From: Methylomonas albis
Lineage (GTDB): Bacteria > Pseudomonadota > Gammaproteobacteria > Methylococcales > Methylomonadaceae
NCBI RefSeq assembly: GCF_014850955.1
Contig: NZ_JACXSS010000001.1
Span: 62,001-126,000, forward strand
Length of the DNA: 64,000 nt
Direction of reading: 5' to 3'
The position numbers and the translations under genes were made by a program. Under the pieces are notes generated by a model, which had not been told where the DNA came from, made no database searches, and worked only from the letters and a program-made list of their open reading frames with translations. Position 1 is the stretch's first letter. The number at the start of each line of letters is the position of its first letter. Below, piece by piece: positions 52,486 through 64,000 of the stretch.

Positions 52486-52764
52486 TTATTTGTGTTGTGA
52501 TTTTTTGAACATACGGTCCAATTTGCTGTTGGTGTCTTGAGCATATTGGGCCGCACGGTTAGCAGCAGCTTCAGCAGCAGCAGCTTTTGCAGCAGCTTCA
52601 GCAGCAGCAGCTTTTGCAGAAGCAGCGTCAGCAGATGCAGTGGCAACTTTACCTTCCAAGCTGCCTACTCTTGCGTCCAAAGCTTCCAGGTCTGAAGTGC
52701 TTGCGCAACCGGTTGCCAAAGCTGCAATTGCAACAACTGCTGATAATTTAATAGCTCTCATCAT
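52486..52764 (-). CDS. Lpp/OprI-like murein lipoprotein
   Basis: A 92-residue lipoprotein. The lipobox LATGC gives a mature protein starting at Cys 20. A long Ala-rich coiled coil follows (LEALDARVGSLEGKVATASADAASAK...), and the final residue is Lys (KKSQHK), as needed for covalent linkage to peptidoglycan by an L,D-transpeptidase. AAGGGGA lies 6 bases before the ATG; a second ATG directly follows. A 27-bp tandem duplication lengthens the Ala-rich part. It is flanked by two L,D-transpeptidase genes, and the downstream terminator is shared. Confidence 0.88.
   Translation of the reverse strand: MMRAIKLSAVVAIAALATGCASTSDLEALDARVGSLEGKVATASADAASAKAAAAEAAAKAAAAEAAANRAAQYAQDTNSKLDRMFKKSQHK
52564..52617. 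repeat. 27-bp tandem duplication within the Lpp-like gene
   Basis: Two identical 27-base units at 52564-52590 and 52591-52617. They are in frame and encode a nine-residue Ala-rich coil unit (AKAAAAEAA register) twice. The two copies show no base differences, so the duplication is recent or kept homogeneous. Confidence 0.85.
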
Positions 52765-52848
52765 GGTTTTCCCCTTGATTGTGGTTTCAAAAAATAAAAA
52801 ATGAAAAACGGTGGTAATTGTCCAACATTTTTTTGGATTATACCAACA

Positions 52849-53403
52849 TTATTTCACCGTTACGAGTGTCCCTTTTTCTACCCATTGGCTCAACTGATCG
52901 ATTTGATCGTTAGTCAACGCGATACATCCGTGTGTCCAATTCATGGATCTGTGGATGGACAGACTACCGCTGCCCAAACCATGAATACCGATTTGCCCAC
53001 CGAGATCGGTATTTTGCGGCGGAATTTGTCCGGCAGAATGCGCTCTGGCAATTGATTCGTAAGTATCGAGATCGATTTTGCCTTTTTTCAAGGCGTTATC
53101 CGCATTGTCTACATTAGGATAGGTCAGGCCGAAGAACTTGCGAAAAGCGCTTTTGTCGTTGATCCAACCAATCCGATAGTTACCGAGCGGCGTGATGTCG
53201 TCGCCGCGGTGATTTTTTTCGCCCGCTCCGTTACGGCCAATGGCGATATTTTCCAGCACGGCAACAGTCTTGTCGCCCTTTCTGACTTCCATGCTCTGTG
53301 TCTGTGTATCGACCAGTAACCAAACATTCTCGCTGGCAAAGCCGTGTGTCGATACCGTACAGCCCATCACAATCAAAACACCGAATAATTTTTTCTTTAG
53401 CAT
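52849..53403 (-). CDS. L,D-transpeptidase (YkuD domain, no LysM)
   Basis: A 184-residue exported protein: signal peptide MLKKKLFGVLIVMGCTVSTHGFA, then a YkuD domain with HGLGSGS (His 141) and THGCIALTN (nucleophile Cys 160). The compact architecture matches the YafK/ErfK-like L,D-transpeptidase group that crosslinks peptidoglycan or processes Lpp linkages. Start MLKKKLF (53403) is chosen for the signal peptide; upstream in-frame codons are not conserved. It is divergent from pgm (72-base gap) and lies 84 bases beyond the Lpp-like start. Confidence 0.88.
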   Translation of the reverse strand: MLKKKLFGVLIVMGCTVSTHGFASENVWLLVDTQTQSMEVRKGDKTVAVLENIAIGRNGAGEKNHRGDDITPLGNYRIGWINDKSAFRKFFGLTYPNVDNADNALKKGKIDLDTYESIARAHSAGQIPPQNTDLGGQIGIHGLGSGSLSIHRSMNWTHGCIALTNDQIDQLSQWVEKGTLVTVK

Positions 53404-53472
53404 GGCAATCTGTAAATAATCAAAGTTTTGGTGTAATTTAACCCTTTCGAACCGTGGTATTACAAAGGGTAG

Positions 53473-55110
<1,638 letters not shown>

Positions 55111-55130
55111 TCGACACTAACGAAATAAAG

Positions 55131-55163
55131 CGTTAGGTCTGGCCTTAACTGCCCGACCTAACG
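55131..55163. terminator. Hairpin between pgm and the YfaQ-like gene
   Basis: CGTTAGGTC and GACCTAACG, a perfect 9-bp stem with a 15-base loop, overlap the stop codon of the minus-strand gene. It is likely shared by the convergent pair; no long U-run is present. Confidence 0.45.
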
Positions 55164-57269
55164 GCTCTGCCCATAAGCATCCCGTAAAATCTGCTCCGCA
55201 GTTCGACCGCCCGTCGCCAAAGCGTGAGCTCTGGCGATGGATAAGCCCTGCCCGTGTCCGGCTCCTATGCCTGCAAATTGCCAAGTCTGGCTATCCAGCG
55301 CTTTTACCGAATCAGGACAAGAAGGAAGCTTCAATGTGTTACGAAAAATCTCGCAACCCAGCATTTCTTCGCTGGCCGAATAAAACAATCTGATCAATAT
55401 TTCGCCGTCCTTGCGCCGTTCGCGGCGAATATCCAGAATTTGATTTTCCGCAAATACCCGTCGTAACTCGTCGGTTGAGAGTTGTCGTTGCCAGTGCTGA
55501 TCGCCGCCGTTGGCAAACGGCAACCAATTTAGTCCTGACTCCGCCGCCAGCTGATCCAAAAGTTGCATTAGTTCAATATCGATATGACCGCTACGGCGCG
55601 GTTTATCGCCGGGTAGTTCGCCGAGAAAGACCATGCAATGCGTGGTGTCGCATAGCGAGCTTGACTCGTTATGCCTATGGCTACCGTGACTACCGTTCCA
55701 GGCAATCACTGCCCGCATCGCTTCGCGGGCGCTGCCATTCAGATTTTGGGCCTCGGCCGCCAATACACCATCGACATAACTATCGACATCGGTTTCCAAC
55801 ACGGTCGGCCCATGCTTGCCTGTTGGCCGCAGAATGCCTTTTACTACCCGCTCGGATCTGCTGCCACGCGCGGTGGAAACGATCTTAAATCCACCGCAAG
55901 TTGTAAAGCGTCCGTATTGGGAGTCCACTAATGGGCAGTCCGGTTCTGCATCCCAACTATCTGGATCTGTAGGCGTTAACAAGCTAACTTTGACCGCAGC
56001 AAAACGGGCCGGATAGGCTCGCTGCCAAATTTTTAGCAAGGTTGCGGCTTTGCTCAACACTGCGGCGCCACTGACGCCGCGTTGCCGAAAAATCGCCAGA
56101 AACACCGGATGGGCTGCCGGCCAGACCAGTAACAAGTGACCGACTAAGGGCTGACCATCAACATTAGAAACCGTGCCGGTTTTTGCTAAAACTTGCAGTT
56201 GGCGCAATAACTTTTTATCCGTCTGGCTTTGCCCTGCCAAGGTTGAATTGGGCAAGATGCCGTTTTGGCTCAAGCCACGGAAATAATCGGGCTTGGAAAG
56301 CAGGGCCGCCCGCATGGTCAAGGCCAGCTCCGGCAAACTGGCTTGCAAGGCAAAATTGCCGTCAGCGTTACGTTCGCCTAAATAAGATCGCCAGGCTTGT
56401 CGGTCAAATGGAGCAGCTAGCACTGGAGATTTTTGCTCTCGTATCGGCGACAGTAACAAACGATAACGCTCGATTTGAAATTGCTCGCTACGCTGCAACA
56501 ACTTGTCGGTATCGCTGGCCGCCAACTCTGCAGCCAGCAGCTCTGGATCGGCTTGTGCTAATGCCGCAGCATACGGAATTTTCAACAACGACCCAGGAGG
56601 TAAACGACTAACTTGATCCCCGCCGCTGTCCAATGTTCGCCCGGACAGTAAGCTCATCAACAGATAAGAGCTGTCACCAGCTCCGTCGAACGCCGCGCCT
56701 AGTATTTCGCTTAACTTTGCCGACACAGCACATGGCTCACTGGGCCAGCCGGCATTAACCACCAGGCGAGCCAGCACCGCGCGGTCGTTGCCATCTAATT
56801 CGGCATCCTGCCGTACGCGGTTTTTGAGGCTTTGCAGCTCAAGTTCACTGGGCCAATTTCCGGGTTCAATGCCCAACAACTCACCGCTGAAATGCATTGC
56901 CGCCGCCTCTTCCGCCCAAGAGGGCGTCCGGCCACCACAACTGCGATGACTAACTTCGTGAAACAGCTCATGACGCAGATAAACCATCTCGCTCAGCCCA
57001 CCTTGCGGTTGTTGTCGTAGATAAATGCTGCCCGGCCGCCAGCCGCCGGCGTGACTGCCGCTGAACGCTCCGCTGGTCAATGCAGGAAACACGCGCAGCG
57101 GATCGTCTTCGCTAGGTATCCGGTAGCCTTGCGCCGCTAGTTGGCTAACGGCAACTGTCGCGGTTTGTCGCAATTCAGTTTGCTGCGTAAATGCACCGAA
57201 GAACAGAATTGCGGCACCGACATCAAGTAAATACAGCCTTCTGCGGCATCGTTTCAATAACAGATCCAT
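55158..57269 (-). CDS. YfaQ-like protein: HExxH peptidase-, PBP- and SpoIID-like regions
   Basis: A 703-residue protein with an N-terminal hydrophobic anchor (about 12-28). Three parts are visible. (1) A zincin-like motif H100-ELF-H104 with downstream WAEEAAAMHF supplying a third ligand Glu (121/122). (2) A penicillin-binding/DD-peptidase-like part with PPGSLLKIP (SxxK, Ser 227 and Lys 230) and LAKTGTVSN (KTG at 363-365). (3) A SpoIID-like part from about 490, DVDSYVDGVLAAEAQ...REAMRAVIAW...CDTTHCMVFLG. Parts 2 and 3 recall the DUF2300/YfaQ family of the bacterial alpha-2-macroglobulin (yfa) locus; the HExxH part may be an addition. All three point to peptidoglycan or periplasmic protein processing. 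Activity is not established. Confidence 0.7.
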   Translation of the reverse strand: MDLLLKRCRRRLYLLDVGAAILFFGAFTQQTELRQTATVAVSQLAAQGYRIPSEDDPLRVFPALTSGAFSGSHAGGWRPGSIYLRQQPQGGLSEMVYLRHELFHEVSHRSCGGRTPSWAEEAAAMHFSGELLGIEPGNWPSELELQSLKNRVRQDAELDGNDRAVLARLVVNAGWPSEPCAVSAKLSEILGAAFDGAGDSSYLLMSLLSGRTLDSGGDQVSRLPPGSLLKIPYAAALAQADPELLAAELAASDTDKLLQRSEQFQIERYRLLLSPIREQKSPVLAAPFDRQAWRSYLGERNADGNFALQASLPELALTMRAALLSKPDYFRGLSQNGILPNSTLAGQSQTDKKLLRQLQVLAKTGTVSNVDGQPLVGHLLLVWPAAHPVFLAIFRQRGVSGAAVLSKAATLLKIWQRAYPARFAAVKVSLLTPTDPDSWDAEPDCPLVDSQYGRFTTCGGFKIVSTARGSRSERVVKGILRPTGKHGPTVLETDVDSYVDGVLAAEAQNLNGSAREAMRAVIAWNGSHGSHRHNESSSLCDTTHCMVFLGELPGDKPRRSGHIDIELMQLLDQLAAESGLNWLPFANGGDQHWQRQLSTDELRRVFAENQILDIRRERRKDGEILIRLFYSASEEMLGCEIFRNTLKLPSCPDSVKALDSQTWQFAGIGAGHGQGLSIARAHALATGGRTAEQILRDAYGQSR

Positions 57270-57340
57270 TGGGAGCTAAGGGTTTACGCTATGCATGGTC
57301 GATCCTGCAAATTGCCAAATAACCGATTTTACGATTTAAA

Positions 57341-57368
57341 TTGACAATCAGTCGAATCAGCTTAGAAT
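57341..57368 (+). promoter_or_regulatory. Near-consensus sigma-70 promoter of the cold-shock gene
   Basis: TTGACA (57341-57346), a 16-base spacer, then TAGAAT (57363-57368). Transcription should begin near 57375, leaving an untranslated leader of about 155 bases before ATG 57530. Long leaders of this kind regulate cspA-type mRNAs. Confidence 0.65.
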
Positions 57369-57529
57369 GCACTCCAGCTAGAAAATACGATTTACCCTTT
57401 GTTTACCAGCTCGATGTCTCTTCAGTAGCTCTTCGTCCTTGTTTTTCATTAAGTAATTTCCACATTTACCAGCGTTACCCGCCTTACTTTAGCTAGGGCA
57501 TTATCTAAAAATTTTTAATAGGACTTATT

Positions 57530-57745
57530 ATGTCTACAATGACAACTGGCGTCGTAAAATGGTTTAACTCTGACAAAGGCTTCGGCTTTATCGAACAAAA
57601 ACAAGGCCCTGACGTTTTCGTACATTTCAAAAACATTCTGAACCCAAACAACAGCTATAGAACGCTGGATGAAGGTCAGCACGTACAATTCAAATTGGGC
57701 CGCGGCCCTAAAGGCCCACAAGCCGAAGAAGTAACCATAATCTAA
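57530..57745 (+). CDS. Cold-shock domain protein (CspA family)
   Basis: A 71-residue OB-fold RNA chaperone. [18 protein letters not shown] contains RNP-1 (KGFGFI, 16-21), and VFVHF (29-33) is RNP-2. The ending [21 protein letters not shown] is typical. A Shine-Dalgarno AATAGGA lies 8-9 bases upstream of ATG 57530. It has its own promoter, a long 5' leader and two tandem terminators, so it is monocistronic. It binds single-stranded RNA and probably responds to cold. Confidence 0.96.
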   Translation: MSTMTTGVVKWFNSDKGFGFIEQKQGPDVFVHFKNILNPNNSYRTLDEGQHVQFKLGRGPKGPQAEEVTII

Positions 57746-57751
57746 AGAATT

Positions 57752-57786
57752 AAGCCGTAGCAGCCTACTAGCGACTACGGCTTTTT
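57752..57786 (+). terminator. Intrinsic terminator of the cold-shock gene
   Basis: AAGCCGTAG and CTACGGCTT form a 9-bp stem, followed by a T run (CTTTTTG). It begins 7 bases after the stop. Confidence 0.85.
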
Positions 57787-57795
57787 GTTAGATAG

Positions 57796-57824
57796 AGTGG
57801 AAACCAATCGCGGTTTCCACTTTC
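57796..57824 (+). terminator. Second hairpin terminator after the cold-shock gene
   Basis: AGTGGAAACC and GGTTTCCACT form a perfect 10-bp stem with a 6-base loop, followed by TTCATT. A back-up terminator 10 bases beyond the first. Confidence 0.6.
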
Positions 57825-58049
57825 ATTCTCCCCGCTTCATCCCAATCCATTTGTTAGGCCGCAAAAGCTGCAACCCTAGCTTTTCGGCTTACCTAGCTCC
57901 AATCCAAATATCTCGCCCGTCGCTCCCTGCACCGACATATAAACACCCGTCGCGACAGCAAAACGTATACAACCAAAATTCCCTCTCCCTCAATATCCAG
58001 TTAAGATCACCCCATAAAACAATAACTATAAAAAATAAGAGGGTGGATT
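57825..58049. other. Leader of the Fic-like/zeta gene
   Basis: About 225 bases of non-coding DNA, AT-rich in its last 60 bases. GAGGGTGG before ATG 58050 is the ribosome-binding site. No regulatory motif is recognised. Confidence 0.35.
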
Positions 58050-60218
58050 ATGCAAAACCCCAGCCGGAACATTCCGGGTTACAGACCGCTAAAACGCCTG
58101 CGTACCGCGCTGGCCATCGCCCAAGGCGCCGGTTTATTGTCGACTTTGCTGCAAGAACTGGAAATCACCGTCTCACACGATCAGACCAAGCGGGTGACTT
58201 ATATGACCAGCTTGTACTCGCGCATTCATCGCGAGATGTTCAGCGATTGGAAGGAGCAGCCGACCGTCATCCATAGGCCCGGCACGATGCCGGATGCCGA
58301 CAAGCGCAAGCAGTTCCGTGTCGCTATCGAAAGATTGGTGTTGGACGGCGACAGCAATAGTGACAGCGCGATTTTCGATAACAACGGCTTTGTCATCCAT
58401 AGCGACGACATCGCCGAACGATTAGCCAGTTTTTATCAGTCCTTGCGGGTGATTCGGCCGTACGGTTATGGCAATCGCATGACGCTGGATTTTTTCATCA
58501 CCGCATTGGGAAATCTGCCTGCCTTCAAGGCCGTCTACGAACAAGGCATTGATTTTCGGCGACTAACCGCCGAAGACGCATTGGTATTACATGACCCGAG
58601 CAGCCAACACCGGGCACTAGCCCGTGCCTTTGCCCATGCGCTCGATCCCAGGCGGATCAAAAATCTGCACAACCACGCCAACCGTTATGGCAAATGGCCG
58701 GAGAATAAACGCTTTCTGCTAGGCATTCCGTTTCTGTCGCATACCACGGCCGATGGCGTCGAATGCCTGATGACGGTGACCGGCGGCCTGGTGCCGCTGA
58801 GCAGTATTACCGCCGAACAACTGATCGCCGGCCAACATTTTGCCGACAATCCCTTAAGCGTTTCCGCGCACATCATCGGCTACTTGCCGGGTACCGAAGA
58901 CTTACGCGCACCCGGTAAAACCGAGATCGACGCCATTCCGATCCGCGAAGACGGCGTCGCGCCCTTATTTTGCTTGGACGTGAACATGCTGACCGGATTG
59001 CGCTCGCCCAGCCAGGCCGAGCTGATGGATTTACTAAAACAATGCGGCGGTGAGCAGGCCAATCTGTTTTTATTAGCCGACAACTCCGCCTTAAAACAGA
59101 AAATGCTGATCGCCGCCCACAGCGAAACCCGTTTGCGCCGCACTGTGGAAATTGCCTACGAGCGCTTGGCCAAGATCACCCGTATTTTATTGGCGGCCAG
59201 GGATGCGATTTTTGCCGGCAAAACCCCGGCAGACCGACCGCAGTTTCTGATGAGCATGGGCGGTGCCGGCGCGGGAAAAACGGCAGTGGAGGAAATCGCC
59301 ACCGCGCTATGTGGCGACAATTTTGTCATCGCCTCCTTGGACGAATTTAGAAAACTCAGCGATTTGTACCGACTGCTGACGGCGGCCAACCACCACAGCG
59401 ACGATTATGTTTACGTCGAACCGTTCGCCAACCGGCTGCGCGACCTGGTGGCGCAGCGAGCGCTGGAACTAAGAATCAATATTCTGTACGACGGCACCGG
59501 CATTCCTTACTATCCACGCTATTCAACCGCCATCAAACGCTTTCAGGCCGCCGGCTTTCGCACCCAGATTGTCGGCGTCGATGCCTTTCTGGTAAAGCCG
59601 GTCGGCCGAGAGCAAGAGCTGTCGCGTTCCGGCGTTATCGGCAGCGTCAAATCGCGTTTTGAGGCCACCGGTCGGGCTTTGCCCTGGGTGGTTACCATCG
59701 ACAAGCACATCCGTTCCCCGCAAGAGTTCCTGAACGCCTTGGAGGACACCGCAGTGGCAAAAATTTCGCTGTTTGCCAACGACGGCGAGCGCGACAGGCA
59801 TTATTTGGTGGCGGAAAGTGTTTTGCTCAGCGATGCCGAGCTGGAGCAATTGCAGCAACAGCAGCTCGCTAGCGCCCTGGTACCGCATCTATTGGAATTG
59901 ATCCGCCTCCACCCGGATTCGGTGCTGAAAAGCCTGGCGGGTGACTGTGAACAGAGTTTGACAGCACTCATCGTGCGCAACCCGGACTTGAGCGAAGACA
60001 ATGTGGGCTATTTAATCTACAAAGGCAGTGAAACCAATCGCGTACTACTGGTTTATCACCTAAGACGCATGATCGATTTTGTGGAAAAGCGCCAACTCAA
60101 TCCCAACGCGTCCGGCGAAGCAGGCTTGCTGCACAAACCGGTGGCGCTGGCGTTTCACGTCGACCCGCAGGCCAAGGACGCCTCGATTACACGCTTGCAA
60201 GGTAGCGTGGAGGCGTAA
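58050..60218 (+). CDS. Zeta-toxin-like kinase protein with an N-terminal degenerate Fic-like region
   Basis: 722 residues, cytosolic, no signal peptide. The C-terminal half is a zeta-toxin/P-loop kinase: GGAGAGKT (Walker A, 404-411), SLDEFRKL (431-435 DEFRK), ILYDGTG (DGTG 481-484) and a closing VKSRFEATGR, all family landmarks of kinases that phosphorylate nucleotide-sugars or other small molecules. The N-terminal 55-200 region looks Fic-like: IHREMFSDW (59-67) recalls the helix before the Fic core. RPYGYGNRMTLDFFI (136-150) lines up with HPFxxGNGRxxR, but His is replaced by Arg and one Gly is missing, so AMPylation activity is doubtful. The middle (200-395) is unrecognised. GAGGGTGG precedes ATG 58050. 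No antitoxin partner is adjacent. Confidence 0.7.
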   Translation: MQNPSRNIPGYRPLKRLRTALAIAQGAGLLSTLLQELEITVSHDQTKRVTYMTSLYSRIHREMFSDWKEQPTVIHRPGTMPDADKRKQFRVAIERLVLDGDSNSDSAIFDNNGFVIHSDDIAERLASFYQSLRVIRPYGYGNRMTLDFFITALGNLPAFKAVYEQGIDFRRLTAEDALVLHDPSSQHRALARAFAHALDPRRIKNLHNHANRYGKWPENKRFLLGIPFLSHTTADGVECLMTVTGGLVPLSSITAEQLIAGQHFADNPLSVSAHIIGYLPGTEDLRAPGKTEIDAIPIREDGVAPLFCLDVNMLTGLRSPSQAELMDLLKQCGGEQANLFLLADNSALKQKMLIAAHSETRLRRTVEIAYERLAKITRILLAARDAIFAGKTPADRPQFLMSMGGAGAGKTAVEEIATALCGDNFVIASLDEFRKLSDLYRLLTAANHHSDDYVYVEPFANRLRDLVAQRALELRINILYDGTGIPYYPRYSTAIKRFQAAGFRTQIVGVDAFLVKPVGREQELSRSGVIGSVKSRFEATGRALPWVVTIDKHIRSPQEFLNALEDTAVAKISLFANDGERDRHYLVAESVLLSDAELEQLQQQQLASALVPHLLELIRLHPDSVLKSLAGDCEQSLTALIVRNPDLSEDNVGYLIYKGSETNRVLLVYHLRRMIDFVEKRQLNPNASGEAGLLHKPVALAFHVDPQAKDASITRLQGSVEA

Positions 60219-60249
60219 AATTTTGGGCCTTTACCAATCAGCTTTTTAA

Positions 60250-63533
<3,284 letters not shown>

Positions 63534-64000
63534 GTTGGTTTTTACGTGTTTTTGAGTTGTTCGGGAGAGGTGTCGCTAGCGCGACGGGTGTTTTAATGTC
63601 GGTTCTCGGCCCGACAGCCGAGATACTTTCTTTTGCATCGCCAAAAGAAAGTATCCAAAGAAAAGGCGACCCGAATGCCGCTTATTCCCTGCGCTCCTCG
63701 CTTTTGGCGGGGGTTGCCGAAAGGGGCTTCCTGCCCCTTCGGCAACGCGATGCATCCGTGCATCGCCCCTGCGGGCTATTCCCACCAAAAGCTCCGGTGC
63801 TCGGCGCGGCATACGGGATAGATATCCCTTCTGACTTTCAAAGGTATTGCTTAAAGCAGAGCTTTAAAATAAATGTTATTACCTGTTAGATTGCTTTGAT
63901 TTATATGTCAATTCAAGCTCATATAGCGGGTTTCACTTTTAGTACCGTAACACTCAGTTATGAAATTTGGTTTTGGTCTGACTTATTCCTATTTTCAAAA
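63534..64000. repeat. Hairpin-rich dispersed repeat at the window end
   Basis: Three strong inverted repeats in succession: ATACTTTCTTTTG / CAAAAGAAAGTAT (63623-63635, 63642-63654), GTTGCCGA-AAGGGGC / GCCCCTTCGGCAAC with a bulge (63713-63746), and GCGATGCA / TGCATCGC (63747-63754, 63759-63766). The whole of about 63600-63810 resembles a widespread proteobacterial intergenic repeat that often yields false open frames. The remaining bases to 64000 hold no supported feature. Confidence 0.6.

Noticed and set aside
57785..58276. 163-residue open frame upstream of and overlapping the zeta-type gene
   Set aside because: It starts within the second terminator hairpin and runs out of frame through the well-supported 722-residue gene.

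Overview
The window is about 64 kb of what looks like gammaproteobacterial chromosome. Housekeeping genes of that class are present: spermidine synthase, rdgC, mtgA, yjgA/darP, an Lpp-type lipoprotein and alpha-phosphoglucomutase. An exosortase-associated TIGR04073-type protein and the overall protein character recall type I methanotrophs (Methylomonas-like). That taxonomic reading is an inference; no methane-oxidation gene is in the window. No rRNA, tRNA, CRISPR array or intact insertion sequence was seen.

Region 1 (1-6.4 kb): the 3' part of speE, an FHA-GGDEF diguanylate cyclase, a TIGR04073-type exported protein with an OmpA-type lipoprotein, a small lipoprotein, a ComFB-family protein, and two tandem MacB/FtsX-type ABC permeases. 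Region 2 (6.4-15 kb): a His-rich amidohydrolase, a TonB-dependent receptor (TBDT) and a divergent AraC regulator, then a DMT exporter, a ferritin-like diiron protein, and the ATPase and membrane-fusion protein of an ABC exporter. The matching permeases are probably the pair 7 kb upstream. An EF-hand protein follows.

Region 3 (16-48 kb) is dominated by iron or metallophore-type cell-surface signalling. Five consecutive FecI-FecR-TBDT cassettes lie on the minus strand, each receptor carrying an N-terminal STN signalling domain. A sixth STN receptor is divergent from the last fecI, and one non-STN receptor sits between cassettes 1 and 2. Cassettes 2 and 3 are close paralogues. Cassette 4 ends in a PepSY membrane protein. 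Cassette 5 ends in a sialidase-like beta-propeller protein and a decayed PepSY gene. A Uma2 nuclease gene is intercalated.

Region 4 (48-57 kb) is cell-envelope and housekeeping: mtgA, yjgA, a small membrane protein, rdgC (preceded by four perfect DnaA-box 9-mers), an Lpp-like lipoprotein between two L,D-transpeptidases, and pgm. Region 5 (55-64 kb) contains a scattered yfa-type cluster (YfaQ-like three-domain protein, YfaP-YfaT fusion, YfaA), normally linked to bacterial alpha-2-macroglobulin. Inside it are a cold-shock gene and an unusual 722-residue protein that joins a degenerate Fic-like region to a zeta-toxin-type kinase. The window ends in a hairpin-rich dispersed repeat.

The most novel-looking items are the Fic-like/zeta protein, the HExxH-PBP-SpoIID protein of the yfa cluster, the DnaA-box cluster upstream of rdgC and the five-fold FecIR-TBDT array with its eroded PepSY copy.
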